From Streptomyces bacillaris (GTDB lineage Bacteria > Actinomycetota > Actinomycetes > Streptomycetales > Streptomycetaceae): 64,000 nt of DNA. The stretch's first letter is position 1. Each line of letters begins with the position of its first letter. The position numbers were made by a program, and so were the translations under genes. A model generated the notes under the pieces. The model made no database searches, had not been told where the DNA came from, and saw nothing but the letters and a program-made list of their open reading frames with translations. The stretch is from assembly GCF_003268675.1 (NCBI RefSeq), contig NZ_CP029378.1, positions 930,001 through 994,000 on the forward strand. Reading direction: 5' to 3'. Of this stretch, positions 25,600 to 33,718 are shown piece after piece.

Positions 25600-27834
25600 A
25601 TGGAACCGCTCCGCTCCACCGATCCGGCGCGGATCGCCGGGTACCGCATCCTCGGCCGGCTCGGCGCCGGGGGCATGGGCGTGGTCCTGCTGGGCCGGTC
25701 GCCCGGTGGCGCGCTGGTGGCCATCAAGCTGATCCGGGCCGAGTACGCGGACGACGCCGGGTTCCGCACCCGGTTCCGGCGCGAGGTGGCGATCGCCCGG
25801 CAGGTGCGCAACCGGTGGGCGGTGCCGGTGGTCGACGCCGACACCGAGGCGCCCGCACCGTGGCTGGCCACCGAGTTCGTGCCGGGGCCGCCGCTGAGCG
25901 AGGCGGTGGGGAGCGGGGGGCCGCTGCCCGAGCGCAGTGTGCGGGCGCTCGGCTCGATGCTGGCGGAGGCGCTGGAGGCCGTCCACGGGGCGGGACTCGT
26001 CCACCGGGACGTCAAGCCCGGCAACGTACTGCTGGGGCTCGACGGCCCCCGGCTGATCGACTTCGGGATCGCCCGCGCCCTGGACGACACGGTCCTGACG
26101 GCGACGGACGCGATCGTCGGCTCCCCCGGCTTCCTCTCCCCGGAGCAGGCGCAGGGGCGGCGGATCGGCCCGCCGAGCGACGTCTTCTCGCTGGGCTGTG
26201 TGCTGGTGTACGCGGCGACCGGCGGGCGGCCGTTCGGCAGCGGCCCGGTGGAGGCGATGCTCTTCCGTACGGTGCACGACCCGGCGGAGCTGGGCGCGCT
26301 GCCGCCGGGGCTGCGGCCGGTGGTGGAGGCGTCGCTGTCGAAGGACCCGGCGGGACGGCCGACGGCCGGGGACGTCCGGCGGGCCTTCGCGGAGGACGCG
26401 TCGGGGGGCAGCTGGCTGCCGGGGCCGGTGACCCATCTGATCGCGGAGCGCTCGGCCCGGATGCTGGCGCTGCCCGACATCGAGGCGACCAGTCTGGACG
26501 CGGGCTCCACGGGTGGGACGGGCTTCCCCCCACACCCCGGGGCCACGCCACAGCCCGGCTTCCCGGCCCAGCCCGGTGCCACGCCGGCGATCGGGGCCGG
26601 GGGCCGGGACACCACCGCCGTGCCGCGCTCCCCCGGCCGCCGGAAGTTCCTCGCGTACGTCACCGGCGGCGCGGTCCTCGCGGCGGCGGGTGGCACCACC
26701 GCCTGGCTGGCCACGGCGTTCGGCGGCGAGAAGGACCCGGGCGGGGACGGCAAGGAGCGCGGCGAGACGACCGCCGCCCGGCCCGAGCTGCGCATCGGGC
26801 TCCAGGCAGACCTCACCGGCCCGTCCGCCGCGACCGGCAAGGGCCAGGAGCGGGCGGCCCTCCTGGCGGTCGAGGAGCACAACGCCCGCGAGGACGCGCC
26901 GTTCACGCTGCGCCTGGTGGTGGCCGACGACGGCGGTGACGAGGAGAAGGCGAAGGCAGCGGTGCGGCGGTTCGCGGAGGACCCGCTGGTGATCGCGGCC
27001 ATCGGGGCGACCGGTGCGGACGCGGCGCGCGAGGCGCTGGTCGCCTACGACGAGGTGGCGCTGCCGCTGCTGAGCGTGGTCGACGGGGACACCCGGAACC
27101 TGAACCGGATCTTCCTCTCCGCCCGGCCGCGCAACGACATGCAGATGCTGCCGGTGGCTCAGTACCTGGGGGCGAAGGGGCTCCACACCGTGGCGCTGGT
27201 GGACGACGGGACCGAGTACGGCCGCCAGACCACCCGGTTCCTGGACGCGGGGCTTCGAGGCAACGGCCGTACGGTCTTCGCGGAGACCGTACGGGAGGGC
27301 ACCGCCGATCTGGACGCGGAGGCGGGGCGGATCGTCGCGAAGAAGCCGGGCGCGGTGGTGTACGGGGGCGGGTGGCGGGATGCGGCCCGGTTCGCGCGGG
27401 CGCTGACGAAGGCCGGGTTCCGGGGGGCGAGGCTCGGCACCCAGGCCGTGCACGATCCCCGGTTCCTGGCGGAGGCGGGCGAGGACGCGGCGGGGTGGCT
27501 GGTGGTGTCGACGGCCGCCGACCCCGCCTCCGTACCCTCGGTGGAGGCTTTCGCGGCGGCCTACCGCAAGCGGTTCGACGGTGCGCCGCCGCTGCTGGCC
27601 GCCGAGGCGTACGACGCGGTCGGGCTGATCGCCGCCTGCGCGGAGGGGACGGGCCGGACGTCGGTGACCCGGCAGGACATGCTGCCCGTGCTGCGCACGA
27701 CCCGGTACAAGGGCGTGTCCAAGAGCTATGCGTTCGAGCCCGCCAACGGGATGTACGCGGGGACCGGGGTGTTCATCTACCGCGTGGAGCGGGGGAAGTT
27801 CCGGTACGTCGGGATGGACGGCCGGGAGGTCTGA
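25600..27834 (+). CDS. Ser/Thr protein kinase fused to an ABC-type amino-acid-receptor domain
   Basis: The 744-residue protein is an N-terminal Hanks-type kinase plus an extracytoplasmic type I solute-binding domain. Kinase residues: glycine loop LGAGGMG, K43 (VAIK), H135-R136-D137 with KPGN, and D154 of DFG. A Pro/Gly-rich linker leads to one membrane helix at about 350-372. Residues about 398-740 resemble the branched-chain amino-acid-binding (LivJ/receptor ligand-binding) fold: LRIGLQADLTGPSAATGKGQERAA, VIAAIGATGADAAREAL, and GLIAACAEGTGRTSVT near the end. It probably senses an extracellular small molecule and phosphorylates cytoplasmic proteins. It converges on a liv-type importer operon. 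Confidence 0.92.
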   Translation: MEPLRSTDPARIAGYRILGRLGAGGMGVVLLGRSPGGALVAIKLIRAEYADDAGFRTRFRREVAIARQVRNRWAVPVVDADTEAPAPWLATEFVPGPPLSEAVGSGGPLPERSVRALGSMLAEALEAVHGAGLVHRDVKPGNVLLGLDGPRLIDFGIARALDDTVLTATDAIVGSPGFLSPEQAQGRRIGPPSDVFSLGCVLVYAATGGRPFGSGPVEAMLFRTVHDPAELGALPPGLRPVVEASLSKDPAGRPTAGDVRRAFAEDASGGSWLPGPVTHLIAERSARMLALPDIEATSLDAGSTGGTGFPPHPGATPQPGFPAQPGATPAIGAGGRDTTAVPRSPGRRKFLAYVTGGAVLAAAGGTTAWLATAFGGEKDPGGDGKERGETTAARPELRIGLQADLTGPSAATGKGQERAALLAVEEHNAREDAPFTLRLVVADDGGDEEKAKAAVRRFAEDPLVIAAIGATGADAAREALVAYDEVALPLLSVVDGDTRNLNRIFLSARPRNDMQMLPVAQYLGAKGLHTVALVDDGTEYGRQTTRFLDAGLRGNGRTVFAETVREGTADLDAEAGRIVAKKPGAVVYGGGWRDAARFARALTKAGFRGARLGTQAVHDPRFLAEAGEDAAGWLVVSTAADPASVPSVEAFAAAYRKRFDGAPPLLAAEAYDAVGLIAACAEGTGRTSVTRQDMLPVLRTTRYKGVSKSYAFEPANGMYAGTGVFIYRVERGKFRYVGMDGREV

Positions 27835-27848
27835 GGCCGGGCACGGGC

Positions 27849-27891
27849 CACGGGGGCCGGCCCGCCTTCGTCGGCGGGACCGGCCCCCGTG
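27849..27891. terminator. bidirectional hairpin terminator
   Basis: A long GC-rich hairpin (CACGGGGGCCGG paired with CCGGCCCCCGTG, inner stem CCCGCC/GGCGGG, loop TTCGTC) lies between the convergent kinase and solute-binding protein genes. Confidence 0.75.
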
Positions 27892-27916
27892 TCCACGTCG
27901 CTTCAGCGTGCCCGCG

Positions 27917-29167
27917 TCACTTCAGCGTGTACGACTTCGCCGCCGGGGAGACCGACGCCGGGCTGATGACCTTCAGCCCGCCGGGCGCCGTGGCGTCGGG
28001 CTTCATGATGACGCTCTCCCGGGTGGAGGGCGCCTCGGGGTCGGAGAAGTCGTGGGTGACCCCGAACTCGGTTCCGTACCCCTTGATCGTGAGGAGCGCC
28101 TTGCCGATGCCCTCGCGGGTGAGGTCCTTCTCGTCGCAGGCCTTGTCGAGCGCCTCGCCGAAGACGGAGGCGGCCGTCCACCCCGCGACGACGCCGTTGT
28201 CGAGGACGTCGTTCGGGTACTTCGAGGCGTACTGCTTCGCCAGCAGGGACGGTCCGTCGCCGGGGTCACCGATGGGGAGGGTGGAGGAGGCGATGTAGTA
28301 GTCCTTCAGCAGGGCCGGGCCCGCCTGGGTCTTCAACAGCTGCGGCGCGTAGGCGGAGTTGTTGCCGACGACAGGGACATCGAAGCCGGTGGCCGCGGCG
28401 ACACCGACGAGCGAGGCCGCCTGGCGCGGACCGGCACTGACGACGACGGCCTTCACCCCGGCCTGCTTGAGCGCGGCGACCTGGGCCGTCATGTCGTTGT
28501 CGGTCGGCTTGATCTTCTGCTCGACGACGGTCAACCCCGCTTCCTCCGCGGCGTACTTGGAGCCGGCGAGCGCGTTCTCGCCGTAGTCGCCCTCGAAGTA
28601 GACGTGCCCGATCCGGTCGCCCTGGGCGATCCGCTTCTCCTTGAGCAGATGGTCGATCAGGTTGATGGTCTCGACGTCGTACGTGGCGCCGATGACGCGG
28701 ATGTACGGGGAGCCCACCAGGCTGGCAGACCAGGCCTGCGGCAGCACGAGTCCCTTGTCCTTGCCGTCGATCCGCTGCTCGACGGCGGCGACGAACGGGG
28801 AGCCGATGAACTGGGCGAAGCCGAGGACCTTCGGCTCCAGCTCGGTGTAGCCCGAGATCGCCTTCTGCGGGTCGTAGCCGTGGTCCCGTACGGTCAGCTC
28901 GATCTTCCGGTCGCAGATGCCGCCCTTGGCGTTGATCTGCTCCGCCCAGAGCTGCTGGGCCTGGGTGACGCTCTTGCCGAGCGAGGCGTACACCCCGGTC
29001 ATGTCGGTGAGAACACCGAGCGAGATCGTCGACGAGGTGACCCCGGGGCCGGTCTTGATCCCGGCCTCGTCCTGTCCGTCGCCCTTCCCTCCGGTCGCCT
29101 TGCCGCTGCACCCGACGAGGGTGACGGTGAGGGCCGCGACCACGGCCGTGAGCGCTCTGAGTTTCAT
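27917..29167 (-). CDS. branched-chain amino-acid-type ABC transporter solute-binding lipoprotein
   Basis: The 416-residue protein has a lipoprotein signal (MKLRALTAVVAALTVTLVGC) and a type I periplasmic-binding fold (ISLGVLTDMTGVYASLGKS, IRVIGATYDV, VNLIDHLL-like middle, DNGVVAGWTAASVFGEALDKAC). It delivers substrate to the adjacent LivH/LivM permease. It is the last gene of the leftward operon and overlaps livM by 4 bp. True substrates of this family range from Leu/Ile/Val to amides, urea and aromatic acids, so the ligand is open. Confidence 0.92.
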   Translation of the reverse strand: MKLRALTAVVAALTVTLVGCSGKATGGKGDGQDEAGIKTGPGVTSSTISLGVLTDMTGVYASLGKSVTQAQQLWAEQINAKGGICDRKIELTVRDHGYDPQKAISGYTELEPKVLGFAQFIGSPFVAAVEQRIDGKDKGLVLPQAWSASLVGSPYIRVIGATYDVETINLIDHLLKEKRIAQGDRIGHVYFEGDYGENALAGSKYAAEEAGLTVVEQKIKPTDNDMTAQVAALKQAGVKAVVVSAGPRQAASLVGVAAATGFDVPVVGNNSAYAPQLLKTQAGPALLKDYYIASSTLPIGDPGDGPSLLAKQYASKYPNDVLDNGVVAGWTAASVFGEALDKACDEKDLTREGIGKALLTIKGYGTEFGVTHDFSDPEAPSTRESVIMKPDATAPGGLKVISPASVSPAAKSYTLK

Positions 29168-30345
29168 TTCTTCTCCCCTGATTTCTTCGGACGCGTGGTG
29201 CGGCGCAGGCGCCCGGTGCCGAGGCGCGGGCGGGCGAGGCCGAGGCGGGCGAGGCCGCCGGGCAGGAACAGGACCACCGCGACCACCGCGGCGCCGTACA
29301 GATAGCGGGACGCCTCACCGGGTGCCAGACCGCCCGTGCCGGGGGCGGAGACCAGCGGGAGGGAGTCGCTGTAGTGGGTGAGCACCTGCGGGAGCAGCGA
29401 GACGAAGGCGGCGCCGATCACGGCTCCCGAGACGCTGCCGAGCCCGCCGATGACGATCATGGCGAGGTATTCGAGGGACAGGATCATGCCGAAGTACTCG
29501 GGCACGGTCCGCTGGAAGACCAGGGCGAGCAGGACGCCCGCGAGACCGGCGTACATGGAGGAGAGGACGAAGACCCCGGCCCGGTAGCGGGCCACCGGCA
29601 CGCCCATGACCCCTGCCGCGATCCGGTGGTCGCGGATGGCGTTCATCGCCCGGCCGGGCCTGCCCCGCAGCACGCCCCGGGCGAACAGGGCGCTGAGCAG
29701 CAGAGCGACGAGCCCCAGGTACCAGAGCTTCTCCGACGAGCCGAACGGGACGGTGGCGACGAGGAGTTCGGTGTCGTCGAAGGTGAACCCGAAGAGGGAG
29801 AGCGGCGGTACGGCCCGCCCGTTGTAGCCCCCGGTCAGGGAGCCCGCGTTGAACAGGACGTGCTGCCCGATGAAGATCAGCGCGAGGGTGGCGATACCGA
29901 GGTAGGCCCCGCGCAGCCGCCCGGCGATCGGGCTGAACACCCCTCCGGCGAGGCCCGCGAGGAGAACGGCGAGGACGGCGGCCAGCCAGGTGGGCAGCCC
30001 GAGTCCGGTCAGGGCGTGGCCGTTCTCGGTGGAGGACTCCCCCGCCAGGACGCAGTAGCCGTACGCGCCGACGGCGAGGAAGAAGGCATGGCCCATGGAG
30101 AGCTGGCCGGTGGCTCCGGTGAGCATGTTGAGCCCGATGGCACCGATCGCCGCCGCCATCGCGAACAGCCCGGCCTGGAGCCAGAAGCGGTCCAGGTAGA
30201 AGGGGAGGACGAGGAGCAGGAGGGAGCCGAGGAGGACGGCGTACGTACGCGGTCGGCGCAGCCGTTCGGTGAAGCCCGGCGCGCCAACAGGCGCGGGAGC
30301 GGCAGGAGTTGCTGGTCCGGAGGCGGTGACGGCGGTGTCAGACAC
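29164..30345 (-). CDS. livM: branched-chain amino-acid ABC transporter permease LivM
   Basis: The 393-residue protein has about ten hydrophobic helices and the LivM hallmarks GLNMLTGATGQLSMGHAFFLAVGAYGY, GRLRGAYLGIATLAL and IVIGGLGSVSGAVIGAAF. A variable cytoplasmic N-terminal tail of about 35 residues precedes the first helix. It pairs with LivH to form the membrane channel of the importer. It overlaps livH and the solute-binding protein gene by a few bases on either side, indicating translational coupling. Confidence 0.93.
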   Translation of the reverse strand: MSDTAVTASGPATPAAPAPVGAPGFTERLRRPRTYAVLLGSLLLLVLPFYLDRFWLQAGLFAMAAAIGAIGLNMLTGATGQLSMGHAFFLAVGAYGYCVLAGESSTENGHALTGLGLPTWLAAVLAVLLAGLAGGVFSPIAGRLRGAYLGIATLALIFIGQHVLFNAGSLTGGYNGRAVPPLSLFGFTFDDTELLVATVPFGSSEKLWYLGLVALLLSALFARGVLRGRPGRAMNAIRDHRIAAGVMGVPVARYRAGVFVLSSMYAGLAGVLLALVFQRTVPEYFGMILSLEYLAMIVIGGLGSVSGAVIGAAFVSLLPQVLTHYSDSLPLVSAPGTGGLAPGEASRYLYGAAVVAVVLFLPGGLARLGLARPRLGTGRLRRTTRPKKSGEKK

Positions 30346-31228
30346 GGGCCAGCTCCTTCGTGCCGAAGAGTCCGGCCGGCCGGATCAGCAGGACCGCGAC
30401 CATCACCAGATAGGGCGCCAGATCCCCGATGCCCCGGCCGAGGAAGGAGAGATCGCTCTGGTAGCCGGTGGCGAGCGCCTCGGTGACGCCGACGATGAGC
30501 CCGCCGGCCAGCGCCCCGGTCGTGGAGTCGAGACCGCCGAGGATCGCGGCCGGGAACGCCTTGAGCGCGGCGAGCGAGGTGGCCCGTTCCAGTCCGGGGG
30601 TCGGGAAGACGGTGAGGAAGAGCGCGGCGACGGCGGCCAGCGCCCCGGCGACGGCCCAGGCGGCGAGGGAGACCCGGCCCAGCTTGATGCCCATGAGCGC
30701 GGCGGTCTGCGGGTTCTCGGCGGCGGCCCGCATGGACACGCCCCAGGAGGTGTAGCGGAAGGCCAGCAGGAACACGGTGATGAGGAGCCCGGCCGCCAGG
30801 AACGCGGCGATCCGGGTCTGGGCGAGGGTGATCCCGCCGATGTGGACCACCTCGTTCCCCCACGGGTCACCGAGCGCGAGGACGTCCGTGCCCATGCGGC
30901 GGGTGAGTTCGGTGATGAGGAGGATGTCGACGCCGATGGTGACGATGGCCAGGACGCTGTGGTCGCTGCCCCGGTAGCGGCGCATCACGAAGAACTCGAT
31001 GGCCGCCCCGACGGTCGCGGCCCCGGCGATCCCGACGAGCAGCGCGGGCCAGAACCCGATGTCGTCGTGGAGGACGGCGGTGACATAGCCGCCCGCCAGC
31101 AGCAGGGAGGCGTGGGCGAAGTTGACGACCTCGGTGGCCTTGAAGATGACGACGAAGCCGAGGGCGATCAGCGCGTAGACCGAACCGATCGACAGGCCGC
31201 CGAGGAGAAGTTCGATGAACGTGGTCAT
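30338..31228 (-). CDS. livH: branched-chain amino-acid ABC transporter permease LivH
   Basis: The 296-residue protein has eight hydrophobic segments and the LivH signatures LLGGLSIGSVYALIALGFVVIFKATEVVNFAHAS and AFPAAILGGLDSTTGALAGGLIVG. It is the second membrane subunit of the importer. Its start overlaps the livG stop by 4 bp (ATGA), and its end overlaps livM by 8 bp. Confidence 0.93.
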   Translation of the reverse strand: MTTFIELLLGGLSIGSVYALIALGFVVIFKATEVVNFAHASLLLAGGYVTAVLHDDIGFWPALLVGIAGAATVGAAIEFFVMRRYRGSDHSVLAIVTIGVDILLITELTRRMGTDVLALGDPWGNEVVHIGGITLAQTRIAAFLAAGLLITVFLLAFRYTSWGVSMRAAAENPQTAALMGIKLGRVSLAAWAVAGALAAVAALFLTVFPTPGLERATSLAALKAFPAAILGGLDSTTGALAGGLIVGVTEALATGYQSDLSFLGRGIGDLAPYLVMVAVLLIRPAGLFGTKELARV

Positions 31229-32034
31229 TCGGGTGCTCCCAAGTAGGCCTGGACGACGGCCGGATCGTTCTGGACCTCGGCGGGCGAGCCGCCCGCGATC
31301 CTGCGTCCGAAGTCGAGTACGGTCACCGCGTCCGCGAGCTTCATCACCACCCCCATGTCGTGCTCGACCATCACGATGGAGATGCCGAGGCTGTCGCGTA
31401 CGTCGGCCACGACGGCGGCGGTACGGCGGCGCTCGTCGGCGGTCATGCCCGCGATCGGCTCGTCCAGGAGCAGGACCTTCGGCTCCATGCAGAGGGCACG
31501 GCCCAGCTCGACGAGCTTCTGCTGCCCGTACGGGAGCGAGCCCGCCGGACGTTCCAACGACCCTTCCAGGCCGATGAATCGGGCGATCTCCCGGACCCGT
31601 TCCAGGTGGCGCCGCTCCTCGCGGGCGGCGGAGGGAAGCCGCAGTCCGGTGGCGAGGAAGCCGGAGCGGGTGAGCCGGTGGCGGCCCAGGAGCAGGCTCT
31701 CGGCGACGGTGGCGTGGGGCGGGAGCGCCAGGTTCTGGAAGGTGCGGGCGACTCCGAGGGCGGCGATGGCGTGCGGCGCGAGCCCGGTCAGCTCGGTGGC
31801 ACCGAGGTGGACGGTGCCGGCGGCGGCCCGGTAGACGCCGGAGAGGACGTTGAAGCAGGTGGACTTGCCCGCGCCGTTGGGGCCGATGACGGCGTGGACG
31901 CTGCCGGGCTCGACGGTGAAGGAGACGCCGTCGAGGGCGGTGAGCCCGGCGAAGCGGACGGTCACGTCGGTGACGGTCAGCGGGGCCGGGGCACTGTCCA
32001 CGGGGGCGGGTGCGGCGGCCGGTGCGTTCTTCAC
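31225..32034 (-). CDS. livG: branched-chain amino-acid ABC transporter ATPase LivG
   Basis: The 269-residue ATPase has Walker A GPNGAGKST, a degenerate signature LPYGQQKLVELGRAL in the position of LSGGQ (usual for LivG), and Walker B VLLLDEPIAGM, followed by the switch His in VEHDM. I place the start at the GTG at 32034, which forms a GTGA overlap with the livF stop; the N-terminal 18 residues are Ala/Pro-rich. The frame remains open upstream, but that part is a shadow of livF. Confidence 0.92.
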   Translation of the reverse strand: MKNAPAAAPAPVDSAPAPLTVTDVTVRFAGLTALDGVSFTVEPGSVHAVIGPNGAGKSTCFNVLSGVYRAAAGTVHLGATELTGLAPHAIAALGVARTFQNLALPPHATVAESLLLGRHRLTRSGFLATGLRLPSAAREERRHLERVREIARFIGLEGSLERPAGSLPYGQQKLVELGRALCMEPKVLLLDEPIAGMTADERRRTAAVVADVRDSLGISIVMVEHDMGVVMKLADAVTVLDFGRRIAGGSPAEVQNDPAVVQAYLGAPE

Positions 32035-32828
32035 GCGGACCACCTGCTCAGGGTGCGCCGGTGGTGGGAGGCCGCCTCGGCGTCGGCCGCGGCCTCCTCG
32101 TCGACCACGCCGAGATAGCGTCGGCGCACCTCGTCGGAGGCGGCCAGTTCGGCGGCGGGCCCGTGCAGGGCGACCTCCCCGACATCGAGGACGTACGCCG
32201 TCGAGGCCAGGCGCAGCGCGATGGCCGCGTTCTGCTCGACGAGCATGACGGAGGTGCCGCCCGCGTTGATCTCCTGCACGGTCTCCGCGATCCGGGCCGC
32301 CATCAGCGGGGCCAGGCCGAGCGAGGGCTCGTCCAGCAGGAGCAGCCGGGGCCCGGCCATCAGGGCGCGCCCCATCGCCAGCATCTGCTGCTCGCCGCCG
32401 GAGAGGAGCCCGGCCCGCTGGTGGGCGCGGTCGGCCAGCACCGGGAAGAGTTCGTGCACCCGGGCCAGGGCGGCCCGCGTCTCCGTGCGCCCGCCGCGCG
32501 CCCCGAGTGCGCCCGCGCGCAGGTTGTCGGCCACCGTCATCCGGGCGAAGACCTGCCGGCCCTCCGGGACCTGGACCACTCCGGCGGCCACCACCTGGGC
32601 GGGCCGCAGCCCCTCCAGGGGACGGCCGTCGAACCGGATGCTGCCGGTGCCGGTACCCCGGTGGAAGCCGAGGGTCCGCGACACGGCCCGCAGCAGCGTG
32701 GTCTTGCCCGCGCCGTTGCCGCCCAGTACGGCGGTGATCGCGCCGTCCGGCACATCGACGGAGATGTCGCGCAGGGCCCGGACCGGTCCGTATCCCACGG
32801 ACAGTCCGCGGATCTCCAGCGTTGCCAT
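32031..32828 (-). CDS. livF: branched-chain amino-acid ABC transporter ATPase LivF
   Basis: The 265-residue ATPase has Walker A GGNGAGKTT, signature LLSGGEQQMLAMGRAL, Walker B LLLLDEPSLGLAP and the VEQN switch motif typical of LivF. It is the first gene of the operon livF-livG-livH-livM-solute-binding protein. The C-terminus carries a variable extension (DEEAAADAEAASHHRRTLSRW). The ATG at 32828 is preceded by GGAGGAGG. Confidence 0.93.
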   Translation of the reverse strand: MATLEIRGLSVGYGPVRALRDISVDVPDGAITAVLGGNGAGKTTLLRAVSRTLGFHRGTGTGSIRFDGRPLEGLRPAQVVAAGVVQVPEGRQVFARMTVADNLRAGALGARGGRTETRAALARVHELFPVLADRAHQRAGLLSGGEQQMLAMGRALMAGPRLLLLDEPSLGLAPLMAARIAETVQEINAGGTSVMLVEQNAAIALRLASTAYVLDVGEVALHGPAAELAASDEVRRRYLGVVDEEAAADAEAASHHRRTLSRWSA

Positions 32829-33148
32829 GCGTCCTCCTCCTTCCGCCTTCTCGTGTCGTGGTCATCTGTGGGGATGTGGCTTGGTGTGGTGCCACAGACC
32901 AGCACCGGCGGGGGCGCGCGTCCACGGCCCGGGGCGGACTCGATGCGGGTGACCAGCGATCGAAGGGCCTCGTTGTGCACGTGCACAGAGCCGGTACCGG
33001 ACGGGCTCCCGCCCCGCGCGACCGGTGGCATCCTCATCGGTCACCGGGAGACCGGCCCCGGTGGCCGCCTCCGCGGCGGTGTCCCGCCGGCTGCCCCGGC
33101 GGCGGGCGCGGGGCGCCGGTCACGCTGGTCCGGCGGGCGGAGGCGGGG
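32829..33148. other. upstream region of the liv operon with palindromic site
   Basis: The roughly 320-bp gap between divergent livF and the PucR-like gene has no convincing coding content. It contains a 14-bp perfect palindrome, TGTGCACGTGCACA at 32974-32987, about 145 bp from the livF start. The 33010-33148 part is very GC-rich and may be the eroded 5' end of the PucR-like gene. Confidence 0.5.
32974..32987. promoter_or_regulatory. 14-bp palindrome, possible operator
   Basis: TGTGCACGTGCACA is perfectly self-complementary and lies between the divergent liv operon and a PucR-like helix-turn-helix gene. Position suggests a regulator site; the binding protein is unknown. Confidence 0.4.
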
Positions 33149-33595
33149 ATGCGGAGGGAGACGGGGGCCGGAGGCCCGCACACCGGAAGCGCCAGGGACT
33201 CGTACTCCGGGAGCGCCGGGGGCCCGGGGGCTGAGGGCCTGGGCGCGCGGGAGACCTTGGAGCCGGACGACGTGGCGCGGGACGACCGGTGGACGGCGGC
33301 CCTGGTGGCGGGCGCGCCGGAGGTCTCCGTGCGGCTGCTCGCGGAGGTGTTCGGCCCGCTGCTGGCCCTGGCCCCGGCGGAACGGGCGCTGCTGGTGGGG
33401 ACGTTGGACGCGTGGCTGGAGTGCGGGGGTTCGGTGGGGCGGGCGGCGGTACGGCTGCGGTGTCACCGGAACACGGTGTTCAACCGGCTGCGCCGCCTGG
33501 AACGGCTGACCTCACGGTCGTTGTCGCACCCGTGCGAGCTGGTGGAGACGGTGCTCGCGCTGGAGGCGCTGAGGTGGTCGGCGGGGCGGGGGTGA
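33149..33595 (+). CDS. truncated PucR-like helix-turn-helix regulator
   Basis: From the ATG at 33149 the frame encodes 148 residues. Residues about 45-145 match the C-terminal end of PucR/CdaR-type regulators: the GPLLALAPAERALLVGTLDAWLECGGSVGRAA lead-in, the helix-turn-helix LRCHRNTVFNRLRRLERL and LSHPCELVETVLALEAL. Full-length relatives have 300-500 residues, with sensor and GGDEF-like parts that are absent here. The upstream sequence in the same frame is open but low-complexity and unlike protein. It may be a minimal DNA-binding protein or a decayed regulator of the divergent liv operon. Confidence 0.6.
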   Translation: MRRETGAGGPHTGSARDSYSGSAGGPGAEGLGARETLEPDDVARDDRWTAALVAGAPEVSVRLLAEVFGPLLALAPAERALLVGTLDAWLECGGSVGRAAVRLRCHRNTVFNRLRRLERLTSRSLSHPCELVETVLALEALRWSAGRG

Positions 33596-33664
33596 GCCGT
33601 CGGGGCCTTGCGTCGGGTGTCCTCCCGCCCGCCTCCGTACCGGCGGCGGGCGGGAGGACACGGA

Positions 33665-33700
33665 AAAGGGCCGGGCGTACGTCCCCGTACGACCGGCCCG
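33665..33700. terminator. hairpin terminator downstream of glycerate kinase
   Basis: GGGCCGG at 33668-33674 pairs with CCGGCCC at 33693-33699, with an inner GTAC/GTAC pairing, between the convergent PucR-like and glycerate kinase genes. Confidence 0.55.
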
Positions 33701-33718
33701 TTCCGTCGTCGGCTGCCG

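Noticed and set aside
32031..32925. Long 5' extension of livG in its own frame
   Set aside because: It runs through livF in another frame and is low-complexity; the GTGA overlap start at 32034 is much better.
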